Part shown: positions 6,380 to 13,911 of the stretch, one piece after another | Layout: each line of letters opens with the position of its first letter | How positions within the stretch are numbered: the first letter of the stretch is position 1 | Virus record (IMG/VR): IMGVR_UViG_3300043395_001166 | Location: 1 to 24,295 of that record | DNA: 24,295 nucleotides | Origin: a virus | Direction: 5' to 3' (one strand) | The notes under the pieces: generated by a model | Seen by the model: the letters and a program-made list of their open reading frames with translations, nothing else | What the model was told of the DNA's origin: nothing | Databases searched by the model: none | Made by a program: the position numbers and the translations under genes

Positions 6380-9289
6380 CTAGCACGAGGATAGGCTTCC
6401 AAGTGGATCACATGCTCCTGGATACATACAGTATGGAGCAGGAAGGTTGGCGTAGTCAGACTGGCTACATGTACGATTTGAACTTGCTACTGGTGTAGGT
6501 GCAACTGGTGTTGGAGCATAGTCTCCCTGGCAAATATTTGGACATGATCCTGGTGTAATACACCATGTTCCATTGCCATAGGTTCCACATGAACTACCAT
6601 AACTTACGCAAGTATTGCAATCAACTGTTGGTGTTGGAGCGGTTGGAGTAGTTGGTGTTGGAGAACAGTTTGTAGACTGGCAAGCAGGGAAGTCCCCAGT
6701 TGTGTATATACATTGACGTGAGTAGCCAGTACCAGAACCAGAATTATCATATCCTGGAGTTGTATATCCACAGTTTCCTGTTCCACCGCACTGATAACTT
6801 TCAGTACACTTCCACTGTGCAGTTACTGCAGTTGGTGTTGGAGCAGTTGGTGTTGGTGTTGTAGGAACACAACCATTAGTTTGATCTATATTTGGACAAG
6901 CACCTGGAGTTACACATGTTCTATAATATTCATATCCAGAAGGACAACTTGAATTTACTCTTTGTGCATATGATCCATCAGAATTTGGAGAATAACTATT
7001 ACATGTGTTGCAGTCAACTGTTGGAGTTGGGGCAGTTGGAGTTGGGGCAGTTGGAGTTGGGGTAGATCCACACAAAGACTGAGCATTAGATAATGCAGTT
7101 GTATAATCTGTGCTTACTCCTGATTCAGTACATCCTGTTGCACTTCGATATTCTGCTCTAGCAGTATTGCCATTTGGACCATCAATTACTTCTGGGCTAC
7201 CATTACAGCATCCATAAGCATAATAGAATGTTTGAGTTGGTGTTGGAGTTGTTGGAGTTGGTGCTGGGACTGGTGTTGTAGGAACGCAACTTCCATCTTG
7301 TGGAATATTTGGACATGTTGATGGTGTTATGCATGTTCTGTAATATCTACTTCCAGATGGGCAAGTAGCATCATCTTTCACAAGTGTATAAGATCCATCT
7401 GATGGGTTATAACTATTGCATGTGTTACAGTCAACTGGAGTAGGTGTTGTTGGAGTTGGTGTAGGTGTAGAAGAACATGTTGTTGGTGCAGGTCTTGTAG
7501 ATACTGTAGAACAGTCAATACTTGTTGCTCCTATTCCACTAAGCAAGTTTGTATATACTGAACAAGCCTCATTTATATTTGTTGTTAAAACATTGTTTGC
7601 ATCAACTGTGTATGATTCTGAATATGGCTGACCATCAAGGCAATATGCAAGATAAACTGTTCCAGGGTTTACTGTTGGGGTTGATGGACATCCGCCACCA
7701 TATCCAAGAAGAGCAACTATTTGCTCACTAGTTAACGATGGGTTGGTTGTTGTTCCAACAACTACAGTTGAACTTGCTGTCTGTGTTCCATATGCTCCAC
7801 CTCGTATACCAACGCTTACTGGATCACAATAAGTATAAATGTTATATGTTCCTGGGGTTGGTGTTGGTGTTGGGGCTGGACTATTTATACAAGAAACACC
7901 CAAACTGGTATACAATGGAGAAGATGCTGTTCCCTGTACACATGTAAAGTTAGTTGCTCCATTTTGACTTAAACTATTTCCAATTCCAGCACATGCTTCA
8001 TTTACTGATGTATATCCACCATAAGATATGTCCATACCAGAGTATCCGTTTATGTATCCACTGCTATCACAATATGCATAGGTTATGTAGATTGGTCCTG
8101 ATGTTGGTGTTGGTGTTGGTGCTGGGGTTGGTGTTGGAGAAGCACCAGGAGTTGCAGCAAATGTTATTGATCCTGTAGAACTTTGATATCCAGCACGGGA
8201 TGCAGTTATATATACTGTATAAGATTGGTCTGGTGTTAAACCGCTAATATTAAATTCTTCTGGAAATTCTGGATTCTGTGTTCCTAAAGAAGAAGAATAA
8301 GAATTACTATAGTCGTGATTGGTTATAGTAACATTTGCATAAACGGAACTAGGATAAACATTCCATCCCGTTGTATATGTAAGTGTTGGCGTTGGAAGCG
8401 TTGGCAATGTTGGTGTAGGTGTTGGCACTGGCACTGGCACTGGTACTGGTGTTGGGGCTGGAACTGGTACTGGTGTTGGAGTAGGTGTAGGTGTTGGAGT
8501 AGGTGTAGGTGTTGGAGTAGGTGTTGGTGTTGGGGTAGGAGTAGGTGTTGGGGTAGGAGTAGGTGTTGGGCTTACTATGTTAAGTAAATTTCCAAAAAAA
8601 AACCATGTATCTGGGCCTATCTTTGAAAGAGTTCCTTTTGAGTACTGACCATCCAAAGAACGAACATTTGATTTGCTATTAAGAAATACAGAAGAATCTT
8701 CTTCGGTAATTGTAGTTAGTGCTGTACCTATTTGAATTATATCAACAGAATAACCTACAGGAATTTGCACTGAAGAATTTTTTGGAAGAGTTAGAGTGTT
8801 TGGAGTAGAAGTAGATAGAAGAATAGTTTTTCCAACATCTTCTGCAGAGAGTGTAAAACTTTCTGTTTTTGTTATTACTGTTCCAGTGTTTGCAAGTGCT
8901 GGATACAAGTCAAATCTTAAATCTACAGAATTCCAATCAATACCATTTCCAGCAAGATCTGAGTATGCTGATGTTGCTCCATTAATACCATTGGTAACTG
9001 CTGTATCAACATATGCTTTTGTTGCTAGATTTGCAGTGTTAGCAATACCATGAACATCTGTAGTCTTTGCGCTGTGTGTTGCATCTGCATCTACAAGATT
9101 TTGAAGGTGTTTTGCAATAGATGGGTTTACTAGGTTTGCAGGATTTACATTTGCGCCATCATAGGCATATGATCCATAGTGATAAAGCCGTAGGGCTGCC
9201 TGAATATCTGCAGCATCTGAAAGACCAGGCACTTTGGTAGGAAAAAGCCCAGTGCCATTGACGGTATTATCAATATTTTCTGCTGCCAC
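6380..9289 (-). CDS. large modular Pro-Thr-linked, Cys-rich tail-fibre/adhesin
   Basis: 969 residues from GTG at 9289. Residues 1-240 are a fibre-like anchor ([31 protein letters not shown]). Residues about 241-300 are a Pro-Thr linker with 16 uninterrupted PT dipeptides (8474-8569), then Pro-Val. A fibronectin-III-like domain follows ([18 protein letters not shown]). The C-terminal 600 residues alternate PT linkers with at least two kinds of cysteine modules: three that begin near a Y-C and end with IGAT..C or similar, and three beginning VDCNTC (about 610, 770 and 900). The last is a short Cys-rich tail. Disulphide-stabilised modules on stiff linkers fit a host-surface adhesin. An AGGGTGAT ribosome site lies 6-13 nt before GTG. 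Confidence 0.7.
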   Translation of the reverse strand: MAAENIDNTVNGTGLFPTKVPGLSDAADIQAALRLYHYGSYAYDGANVNPANLVNPSIAKHLQNLVDADATHSAKTTDVHGIANTANLATKAYVDTAVTNGINGATSAYSDLAGNGIDWNSVDLRFDLYPALANTGTVITKTESFTLSAEDVGKTILLSTSTPNTLTLPKNSSVQIPVGYSVDIIQIGTALTTITEEDSSVFLNSKSNVRSLDGQYSKGTLSKIGPDTWFFFGNLLNIVSPTPTPTPTPTPTPTPTPTPTPTPTPTPTPTPTPVPVPAPTPVPVPVPVPTPTPTLPTLPTPTLTYTTGWNVYPSSVYANVTITNHDYSNSYSSSLGTQNPEFPEEFNISGLTPDQSYTVYITASRAGYQSSTGSITFAATPGASPTPTPAPTPTPTSGPIYITYAYCDSSGYINGYSGMDISYGGYTSVNEACAGIGNSLSQNGATNFTCVQGTASSPLYTSLGVSCINSPAPTPTPTPGTYNIYTYCDPVSVGIRGGAYGTQTASSTVVVGTTTNPSLTSEQIVALLGYGGGCPSTPTVNPGTVYLAYCLDGQPYSESYTVDANNVLTTNINEACSVYTNLLSGIGATSIDCSTVSTRPAPTTCSSTPTPTPTTPTPVDCNTCNSYNPSDGSYTLVKDDATCPSGSRYYRTCITPSTCPNIPQDGSCVPTTPVPAPTPTTPTPTQTFYYAYGCCNGSPEVIDGPNGNTARAEYRSATGCTESGVSTDYTTALSNAQSLCGSTPTPTAPTPTAPTPTVDCNTCNSYSPNSDGSYAQRVNSSCPSGYEYYRTCVTPGACPNIDQTNGCVPTTPTPTAPTPTAVTAQWKCTESYQCGGTGNCGYTTPGYDNSGSGTGYSRQCIYTTGDFPACQSTNCSPTPTTPTAPTPTVDCNTCVSYGSSCGTYGNGTWCITPGSCPNICQGDYAPTPVAPTPVASSNRTCSQSDYANLPAPYCMYPGACDPLGSLSSC
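8478..8567 (+). repeat. 18-bp in-frame tandem repeat coding Pro-Thr linker
   Basis: Five 18-bp units, two of GGAGTAGGTGTAGGTGTT, one variant and two of GGGGTAGGAGTAGGTGTT. They code three PT dipeptides each in the adhesin on the minus strand. Unit length divisible by three means slippage would shorten or lengthen the linker without breaking the frame. Confidence 0.8.
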
Positions 9290-9307
9290 TATAGATCACC
9301 CTGTTTC

Positions 9308-9316
9308 ATTATACCA
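9308..9316 (-). promoter_or_regulatory. extended -10 promoter upstream of the adhesin gene
   Basis: TGG-TATAAT on the minus strand, 18 nt before the GTG at 9289. It overlaps the stop codon of the gene at 9309-9905. Unlike its siblings it leaves room for a short leader with AGGGTGAT, so this gene would not be leaderless. Confidence 0.5.
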
Positions 9317-9905
9317 CCGTAATAAAGAGATGAACATATTTTGGACCAGACATTGCGACCCATTCTCCATCTAGATATTCTACACCCTCTATTTCAAGTG
9401 GTAGGGCAATAAATCCCTGAGTTGTATCTACTTCTTTTATAATTAAGTTTGTTGCTAACGGTCCAGCAGTTTCTGGTGATGAGATACTGTATTGAACGCT
9501 AAATCTTGACGAACTAATAGTTCCTTCTGCTAAATCATATATGCTTGCAAGATTTATAGGAGCAATTGTTAGTTTGCCATTTACTGGAGTTAAAGGACCT
9601 TTGGTTTCAGAATAAAAGTTTGACTTTAAACTTAGCATTGGTGTCCACTGTGACCCAGTTGCTGTTGCTACTCTTTGAAAAACAGTTTTGTATGTTGGTG
9701 ATGATGGACTATAGTCAATTGCAATATCTAATGGCTGAATGTCTTGTACTATTGCCCTATGAACATTTACATCTTGCGGATTTCCAAGTGATCCAACAAT
9801 AATACTTCCACGGTCACCTTGTGGACCAAAATCTAAATCAAGACTTATTGTTTCTGGTCCACCAAAAACAGTTAAATCATCATTTGATAATAGTATGTCT
9901 GCCAA
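9309..9905 (-). CDS. baseplate/tail structural protein
   Basis: 198 residues, start TTG at 9905 with GGAG about 9 nt upstream; no better in-frame start is seen. Begins LSNDDLTVFGGPETISLDL, followed by a single short collagen-like turn DFGPQGDRGS and a beta-rich body (DIQPLDIAIDYSPSSPTYKT). The last part, EIEGVEYLDGEWVAMSGPKY, is also strand-like. It looks like a tail or baseplate assembly protein. It overlaps the end of the KGDT-type gene by only a few bases, and lies in the row of leaderless and coupled late genes. Family not identified. Confidence 0.5.
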   Translation of the reverse strand: MADILLSNDDLTVFGGPETISLDLDFGPQGDRGSIIVGSLGNPQDVNVHRAIVQDIQPLDIAIDYSPSSPTYKTVFQRVATATGSQWTPMLSLKSNFYSETKGPLTPVNGKLTIAPINLASIYDLAEGTISSSRFSVQYSISSPETAGPLATNLIIKEVDTTQGFIALPLEIEGVEYLDGEWVAMSGPKYVHLFITVV

Positions 9906-9907
9906 TG

Positions 9908-10348
9908 TTATGCTCCAGTTACCTGATCGGTAATTGTTATTTTACCAGTTAAGAGTGTATGAACTAGTGGATAAGATTCTGGGTTGCCTGCAATTCCTGC
10001 TGGTTTTACTACTTCTACGTCATAGACATATTCTGTTCCTGCAACTAGCGTTGTTGAATCTTGTGGCCTAATGGCACATCTTACATGTGTTCCGTCATCC
10101 CAAATTCTTGCATAACAATTTATTTTATTTGCAACTCCAGCAGTTCCTCTTGCTGTAGATATTGTAAATCTTGCACTATCATACGGAGAAACTGTGTCAA
10201 CAACACCATCTATTGTGCTAGAAGAATCTGAGTCAATCTGATAAGATGACAAATTAAAAACCGTTCCATCGTTCTTTTTAGGGTAGATACGAAACTCAAA
10301 GGTGTCACCCTTGTAGTAGTTAAAATCATAAGTTGCTGGAAATGCCAT
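9908..10348 (-). CDS. KGDT-type baseplate/receptor-binding-like protein
   Basis: 146 residues from the ATG at 10348. An in-frame ATG 24 nt upstream exists, but the TGGTATAAT box lies between it and this ATG, which would make the start leaderless at 10348. The N-terminus MAFPATYDFNYYKGDTFEF is the K-G-D-T pattern of BppU-like beta-sandwich domains, with FRIYPKKNDGTVFNL following. The later EYVYDVEVVKPAG and LLTGKITIT strands complete it. It is a paralogue or at least a fold relative of the genes at 1112-1522 and 11918-12319. Likely part of the tail tip. Confidence 0.6.
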   Translation of the reverse strand: MAFPATYDFNYYKGDTFEFRIYPKKNDGTVFNLSSYQIDSDSSSTIDGVVDTVSPYDSARFTISTARGTAGVANKINCYARIWDDGTHVRCAIRPQDSTTLVAGTEYVYDVEVVKPAGIAGNPESYPLVHTLLTGKITITDQVTGA

Positions 10349-10354
10349 GGTTTT

Positions 10355-10363
10355 ATTATACCA
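10355..10363 (-). promoter_or_regulatory. extended -10 promoter, leaderless start at 10348
   Basis: TGG-TATAAT on the minus strand, 6 nt (AAAACC) before the ATG at 10348. The TAA stop of the collagen-like gene is inside the -10 box. It makes the upstream in-frame ATG an unlikely start. Confidence 0.6.
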
Positions 10364-11087
10364 CGCTGACATATACAGAATTGAAAATTACTGAAGCATC
10401 AAAATCTGTCCTGATTTGAGGGATAGCACCATTGCCCCACATAGTAGTATCTTCTATAAAAATTTGCTGTGTTGCAGAAAGTACATAGGTTCCTTGATAC
10501 TTAAATGATCCTATTAATTGAACAAATTCTTTGTCTTTGCTTGGAAAATAGGTTCTTAACCAAACCTCCGTATTTGATGTATAGGTAGTTAGTTCAAAGT
10601 TATAGGTTACAAATACCTGAGATCCTTCTTTTATACCGTGAAAGTTTAAAGCCCTTTGATTACTATTCCAAAGGCTTGTACATTCCGCAGGAAGATATGT
10701 TTCATTTTGTCTTTTTCCTTTAGTATCAAGAATAAGAGTTACCCATCCATCATCTCCTTGAGTAATACCCAACTTTATTGGTTTCTCTAGCATATTAGTG
10801 TATGATGCCCAGCCAGCCTGCTGACCAGCCGAGGATAAAGAACTTAATCCATCTTTCCCCGAAGGTCCTTGAGGACCTCTTGGCCCCTGCTTACCCTCTG
10901 GGCCTGGTTCTCCCTGTTTACCATCTTTTCCATCTCTGCCTGCAGGTCCTTGAGGCCCAACTGGTCCAGGAACTGGAAGAAAAGATAATGTATTTTCCGA
11001 TGAAACACTAGTTTTATTTTGCTCAACTTGTGCAGCATAAGATGTTTTTTTTGCGCTAGGAAAATCCATGGATTTAGAAACTGCCAT
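10356..11087 (-). CDS. collagen-like fibre protein
   Basis: 243 residues. After a 40-residue N-terminal lead, residues 41-82 form 14 consecutive Gly-X-Y triplets (GPVGPQGPAGRDGKDGK, then GEPGPEGKQGPRGPQG and GPSGKDGLS). About 40% of X/Y positions are proline or charged, which suits a stable triple helix. A C-terminal domain (about 95-243, GWASYTNMLEKPIKLG to FNSVYVSVV) would be a trimeric head that binds the receptor. A GATAAT box 6 nt before the ATG predicts a leaderless mRNA. The collagen segment is a plausible target for the hydroxylase and glycosyltransferase operon in the same window. Confidence 0.75.
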   Translation of the reverse strand: MAVSKSMDFPSAKKTSYAAQVEQNKTSVSSENTLSFLPVPGPVGPQGPAGRDGKDGKQGEPGPEGKQGPRGPQGPSGKDGLSSLSSAGQQAGWASYTNMLEKPIKLGITQGDDGWVTLILDTKGKRQNETYLPAECTSLWNSNQRALNFHGIKEGSQVFVTYNFELTTYTSNTEVWLRTYFPSKDKEFVQLIGSFKYQGTYVLSATQQIFIEDTTMWGNGAIPQIRTDFDASVIFNSVYVSVV

Positions 11088-11093
11088 AGGAGC

Positions 11094-11102
11094 ATTATCT
11101 CA
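11094..11102 (-). promoter_or_regulatory. extended -10 promoter, leaderless start at 11087
   Basis: TGA-GATAAT on the minus strand (one mismatch to TATAAT), 6 nt before the ATG at 11087. It lies just downstream of the stop of the gene at 11105-11551. Confidence 0.5.
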
Positions 11103-11104
11103 TA

Positions 11105-11551
11105 TTATTCACAAATATAAGAAAATGACATATGAAATTTATCATTAGTATCTAAAATAAATGGAGAATTATGATCAAATGGCTCATCAAGTGCACTTGA
11201 CTTTAAGTTCCAAACTGTCATACCAATACTTCCAGGGGATAAATGACCTTTAATACTATAATGATCAGTAGCACCATTGTTTGCATGATGAATTGATCCA
11301 CCATAAACATCTGTATGGTACTTAGATTTTACTGGTAATGTTAAAGAATATTGACCAGTTCCAAAGTTAGTAACAGTAGTAAATAAAACATCTATTTGAA
11401 CAGTTACCAAATTACCAATTTTAATATAAGAACCAGTTGCTGGTGTTCCAGTAAAAGTTAATCCAGTTCCAGACCAAACTGGATTATAAGAATTAATTTT
11501 TGTAGTAAGTCCTCCGACATCTCCGAAGGCGGGATGTGTAAAACGTGCCAC
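11105..11551 (-). CDS. tail-fibre domain protein
   Basis: 148 residues, GTG start at 11551 overlapping the upstream stop as TAGTG (coupled translation). It reads as a single fibre beta-domain. LTFTGTPATGSYIKIGNLV is followed by VTNFGTGQYSLTLPVKSKYH, then HYSIKGHLSPGSIGMTVWN and SPFILDTNDKFHMSFSYI. I recognise this 'GTP-Y-K-GN-V ... F-GTGQYSLTLP' series from many uncharacterised tail-fibre ends of aquatic phages. Probable trimeric spike or fibre knob. No catalytic motif. Confidence 0.6.
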   Translation of the reverse strand: MARFTHPAFGDVGGLTTKINSYNPVWSGTGLTFTGTPATGSYIKIGNLVTVQIDVLFTTVTNFGTGQYSLTLPVKSKYHTDVYGGSIHHANNGATDHYSIKGHLSPGSIGMTVWNLKSSALDEPFDHNSPFILDTNDKFHMSFSYICE

Positions 11552-11832
11552 TATGAACCACTTTCAAGACTTGTTCTTAGTAGTGCAAGTTTCATTTCGT
11601 TTATAGATGATATTGCATAAAGAACTTCATTACCAGGAAGTTCAAAAGATATAGAATGGTTTGGCATAATTCTAAAACCATAAGATGTTGCACTAACATC
11701 TTCTGCTCCAACATAAATATATCCAGAGTCATTTACGTTTTGAAGAGTTATGTCCATACCTGAATGCGAACCATTTGGTGTTAGTCTTAATGGCTGAGTA
11801 TTACTCAAAGTATTTAGAGCATGATGTGTCAT
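11551..11832 (-). CDS. small tail-associated protein
   Basis: 93 residues. Contains GMDITLQNVNDSGYIYVGAE and ISFELPGNEVLYAISS, a short beta-sandwich of a type seen in phage head-tail or fibre accessory proteins. ATG overlaps the stop of the 29-residue ORF as ATGA. Ends by TAGTG overlap into the next fibre gene, so the three are one translational unit. Function not recognised beyond that. Confidence 0.5.
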   Translation of the reverse strand: MTHHALNTLSNTQPLRLTPNGSHSGMDITLQNVNDSGYIYVGAEDVSATSYGFRIMPNHSISFELPGNEVLYAISSINEMKLALLRTSLESGS

Positions 11833-11918
11833 TTTTTACCTACCTTAAAAGTTTTATTTTTTATTCTAATTGCTGATGGAAGTTCTGGTCTTGGTGTTGA
11901 AACTTTAATTACTGCCAT
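11829..11918 (-). CDS. 29-residue small coding region in coupled tail operon
   Basis: MAVIKVSTPRPELPSAIRIK and then NKTFKVGKK, 29 residues. Its ATG at 11916-11918 overlaps the upstream stop as TAATG and its own stop overlaps the next ATG as ATGA. Both overlaps have the style used by every other coupled pair in this region, which is the main support that it is translated. Basic, proline-containing, no motif recognised. It may simply restart ribosomes for the next gene. Confidence 0.45.
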   Translation of the reverse strand: MAVIKVSTPRPELPSAIRIKNKTFKVGKK

Positions 11919-12319
11919 TACAGTGTCCCACTAACATCGCCAATAACCGAGATAGTTCCAATAACTGGAGTCCAAATTGTTGGTCCATCCATATTAACAT
12001 TTGGTCCATCAATAGTTACCTGAAGATCAAACATTAGTTCAGCAACCATACTCTTATATCCACTGCCCCAAAGTTCTGTTATTGAGGCTGGAGCCATAAT
12101 GTCGACATACCCTGCGCCAGGAGTTACCTCTAGTTCATCCAGGAAATCTGTTTTTGAATCATAACTTGTTGCTTTATAGGTCCAGTCAGAGGTATCAAAA
12201 TATGTAGTTTCATCATCTTCTAAAAATTCAATACGAAGCGGAGAGGTATCTCCTCTGACTACATTCCATTTTATAGATACTGGATCTGCTCCAAACACCT
12301 CTGGGCCACACATACTCAT
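11918..12319 (-). CDS. RGDT-type baseplate-like protein
   Basis: 133 residues from the ATG at 12319; the frame extends to 12355 but the -10 box TGGTATAAT (12327-12335) lies in that extension, so a start there is excluded if the promoter is real. The motif SIKWNVVRGDTSPLRIEF matches the gene at 1112-1522. Later segments (YKATSYDSKTDF, GAGYVDIMAPAS, ELMFDLQVTIDG and TIWTPVIGTISVIGD) form the rest of a beta-sandwich. The first gene of the late minus-strand row. Its stop overlaps the 29-residue ORF. Confidence 0.55.
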   Translation of the reverse strand: MSMCGPEVFGADPVSIKWNVVRGDTSPLRIEFLEDDETTYFDTSDWTYKATSYDSKTDFLDELEVTPGAGYVDIMAPASITELWGSGYKSMVAELMFDLQVTIDGPNVNMDGPTIWTPVIGTISVIGDVSGTL

Positions 12320-12326
12320 AATCTTG

Positions 12327-12335
12327 ATTATACCA
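12327..12335 (-). promoter_or_regulatory. extended -10 promoter, leaderless start at 12319
   Basis: TGG-TATAAT on the minus strand, 7 nt before the ATG at 12319. A weak -35 (TTGGTA, 17 nt upstream) lies in the inverted repeat containing ACCAAGGT, so it could be occluded or controlled by a protein bound there. Confidence 0.6.
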
Positions 12336-12339
12336 TGAA

Positions 12340-12392
12340 AATTGACTAATACCAAGGTTGGTGGGTATAGGACAAACCAAGGTATTAGCCAA
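12340..12392. promoter_or_regulatory. divergent control region with ACCAAGGT inverted repeats
   Basis: CTAATACC and GGTATTAG are 8-bp arms of one inverted repeat; inside it ACCAA-GG-TTGGT is another, and ACCAAGGT occurs in both outer arms. A plus-strand promoter, TTGACT-18-TATAGG, runs over it; the minus-strand -35 region of the late promoter is also inside it. ACCAAGGT recurs just after the lysin promoter at 2184-2191. It looks like an operator. Confidence 0.4.
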
Positions 12393-12585
12393 TAATAAAT
12401 TATACCATAATAGACAAAAAGGACATGATATTAAAGTTTACCAAATTGTTACAATTGATAATGTCCGTTTTGTTACTTTTAAGATGAAATGCCAGGATTG
12501 GGATAGTGTATACTTAAATATATATAAGAAAAGAAATATCCTTATAGTTTTAAAAACTATCTTATATATAATATATAGGAGAAAA
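12393..12585. other. A/T-rich non-coding stretch with a small hairpin
   Basis: No gene is supported. It contains ATGTCCGTTTTGTTAC, a word also found before the early operon at 15,309. An 8-bp inverted repeat ATAGTTTT-A-AAAACTAT lies at 12,544-12,560. Minus-strand hydrophobic frames here reflect the base composition and lack a ribosome site. Confidence 0.4.
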
Positions 12586-12660
12586 ATGAGAAAAATAATT
12601 AATCGAATTAAGTTGTATTTTATCAAAAGAAAAAATAAAAATCAAAGATATATTTATTAA
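12586..12660 (+). CDS. possible 24-residue basic peptide
   Basis: ATG at 12586 has AGGAG 5 nt upstream. The product, MRKIINRIKLYFIKRKNKNQ plus four residues, is highly basic and amphipathic. It is downstream of the possible plus-strand promoter at 12,340-12,375 and ends 2 bp before the stop of the convergent holin-like gene. A/T-rich sequence easily gives such frames, so this is a weak call. Confidence 0.25.
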   Translation: MRKIINRIKLYFIKRKNKNQRYIY

Positions 12661-12662
12661 AA

Positions 12663-12917
12663 TTAAATTTTGTTTTTTGATATATAGTCTATAAGTATAT
12701 CGTACATATGGTCTAGTTTTCGACTCATGTCTTTTCTTTTTTCATCTGCCTCGTTAATACGATTTTCAAGCCTATTAACCTGGTCTTTTAGCGATGATCC
12801 AGAATTCGGTTTAAGTTCGCTTAAATAATGTTTTACAAGCCACTTGATTCCAAAAGAAATTGATGATACAATTGTTAAAATGGCTACAATTAACGAAGCC
12901 CAATCTTGTACGGTCAT
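12663..12917 (-). CDS. holin-like single-span membrane protein with coiled coil
   Basis: 84 residues. One membrane span (about 7-25, ASLIVAILTIVSSISFGI) after a short start MTVQDW, followed by a positively charged turn (KWLVKHYL). Then a predicted coiled coil, LKDQVNRLENRINEADEKR, with heptad L/I positions and a C-terminal DHMYDILIDYIS. This layout is typical of actinophage holin-like or tail-accessory membrane proteins; no enzymatic motif. The position apart from the lysin at 2217 weakens a pure lysis role. A TATAAT box 6 nt before the ATG predicts a leaderless mRNA. Convergent with the small ORF at 12,586. Confidence 0.5.
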   Translation of the reverse strand: MTVQDWASLIVAILTIVSSISFGIKWLVKHYLSELKPNSGSSLKDQVNRLENRINEADEKRKDMSRKLDHMYDILIDYISKNKI

Positions 12918-12923
12918 GAAAAT

Positions 12924-12929
12924 ATTATA
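12924..12929 (-). promoter_or_regulatory. -10 box, leaderless start at 12917
   Basis: TATAAT on the minus strand, 6 nt before the ATG at 12917. It lacks the TG extension of its siblings. On the plus strand the same bases read TATAAG, and a TATTTT at 12,935-12,940 lies 6 nt before the divergent ATG at 12947. Confidence 0.5.
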
Positions 12930-12946
12930 AGGGGTATTTTAACAAA

Positions 12947-13717
12947 ATGAAAACACACATACTTGAAACATTAGAGCATTCTAAGAATTTAATAATATCC
13001 CCTGATATGGATGGTTTTATGACCGCAAAATTAATAGAGCGTTTTAACGGTTCGCAAATAGTAGGTTCGTATGATAAAAATATTTTATGTCTCGCCGACG
13101 GGATCAATCCAGAAGAATGTTTGTTCGTCGATTGCGATATGAATAGACAAGAGTACGTATCTCTCGGTAATCATATGCGACTATTAAAAGACAATATGTC
13201 AGTTGAGTCATTCAATCCGAATGTACACTTCGGCGTAACAACATATAGTGACAAGTTTCCTTTCGCAACCGCTTTTTTAGTTTCGTTCGCAACAGAGGTT
13301 CAAACCTCCGACTCTGACCTCATACGCATGGCTTTTGCTGATTCAACTCTCAATAACATGGAGAAATACAGCGATAACATGCGAAACTGGTCAACACGGA
13401 TGGATCATGATGCAGTAAAGTACATAATAGACAATTCGGACATTGCAAAAGCAAATGATGTGCAAGCAAGGTTTGATTATGTTGATCAAGCATTTGTATC
13501 AAAACGTTATGGCAAGGAAAGATATTTAGATACCCTAAATAAGGCCCTAGAAGCGCAGGGGATGAAGTTTAAACCACTAACTAGTGGTATCAAGTACATA
13601 TGCGATAAAGTTGGCATAGAAACCCTTATAAGGTATAATAGAGATATAATCTCATATGCCGAGATATTTACAGGAGAATATTCTATTACTTACGACCAAG
13701 AAAAGGAATGGGTATGA
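12947..13717 (+). CDS. DHH-superfamily phosphoesterase-like protein
   Basis: 256 residues. NLIISPDMDGFMTAKLI resembles motif I of DHH phosphoesterases (D20-x-D22-G then a small-residue helix). CLFVDCDMNRQE gives D62-x-D64, in the place of motif II. YVSLGNHMRLLKD sits where the DHH triad would be but reads GNH (74-76). FNPNVHFGVTTYSDKFPFAT corresponds to motif IV context. Such proteins cut phosphodiester bonds in nucleotides or single-stranded nucleic acids (RecJ/NrnA-like). The missing first Asp-His of DHH may alter metal binding. It starts with little leader and overlaps the next gene as ATGA. Relation is inferred from motif order only. Confidence 0.5.
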   Translation: MKTHILETLEHSKNLIISPDMDGFMTAKLIERFNGSQIVGSYDKNILCLADGINPEECLFVDCDMNRQEYVSLGNHMRLLKDNMSVESFNPNVHFGVTTYSDKFPFATAFLVSFATEVQTSDSDLIRMAFADSTLNNMEKYSDNMRNWSTRMDHDAVKYIIDNSDIAKANDVQARFDYVDQAFVSKRYGKERYLDTLNKALEAQGMKFKPLTSGIKYICDKVGIETLIRYNRDIISYAEIFTGEYSITYDQEKEWV

Positions 13718-13899
13718 CAAAAGAAGAAGTTATTCAAACAATGATTGATACAGTAAATGTTTATAATATTAATTTAATGAAGCAAGCCAAGATGAGCGAA
13801 GATGAAATTACAAAAAATATTGACGGACAGTACCCCGCACTTCACTACATGTTTACTTTAATATATGATGATCTTGAAGTTAAGGATGCTTTTAAGTAA
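13714..13899 (+). CDS. small phage protein downstream of the DHH-like gene
   Basis: 61 residues from the ATG at 13714, which overlaps the stop of the previous gene as ATGA and has AAGGA 6 nt before it; an in-frame ATG 6 nt earlier is too close to that site. Starts MTKEEVIQTMIDTVNVYN, helical, ends LIYDDLEVKDAFK. This size and 'TKEEVI...Y...' start are common in phages with unknown function. Convergent with the gene ending at 13912, only 12 bp apart. Confidence 0.55.
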   Translation: MTKEEVIQTMIDTVNVYNINLMKQAKMSEDEITKNIDGQYPALHYMFTLIYDDLEVKDAFK

Positions 13900-13911
13900 A
13901 ATCTGAAAAAA

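Noticed and set aside
8478-8567. Possible CRISPR array
   Set aside because: The repeats are contiguous 18-bp units in frame with the adhesin; there are no spacers.
8315-8587. Plus-strand open frame rich in Trp, Cys and Arg
   Set aside because: It is the antisense reading of the Pro-Thr repeat DNA of the adhesin; no ribosome site and highly biased composition.
12438-12626. Hydrophobic minus-strand frame that might be a second holin
   Set aside because: TTG start without ribosome site or -10 box at the leaderless distance; Ile/Phe-rich products are expected from A/T-rich DNA.
12358-12660. A 100-residue plus-strand frame with TTG start
   Set aside because: Its start lies inside the promoter, codon use reflects A/T-rich non-coding DNA, and only the last 24 residues have a ribosome site.
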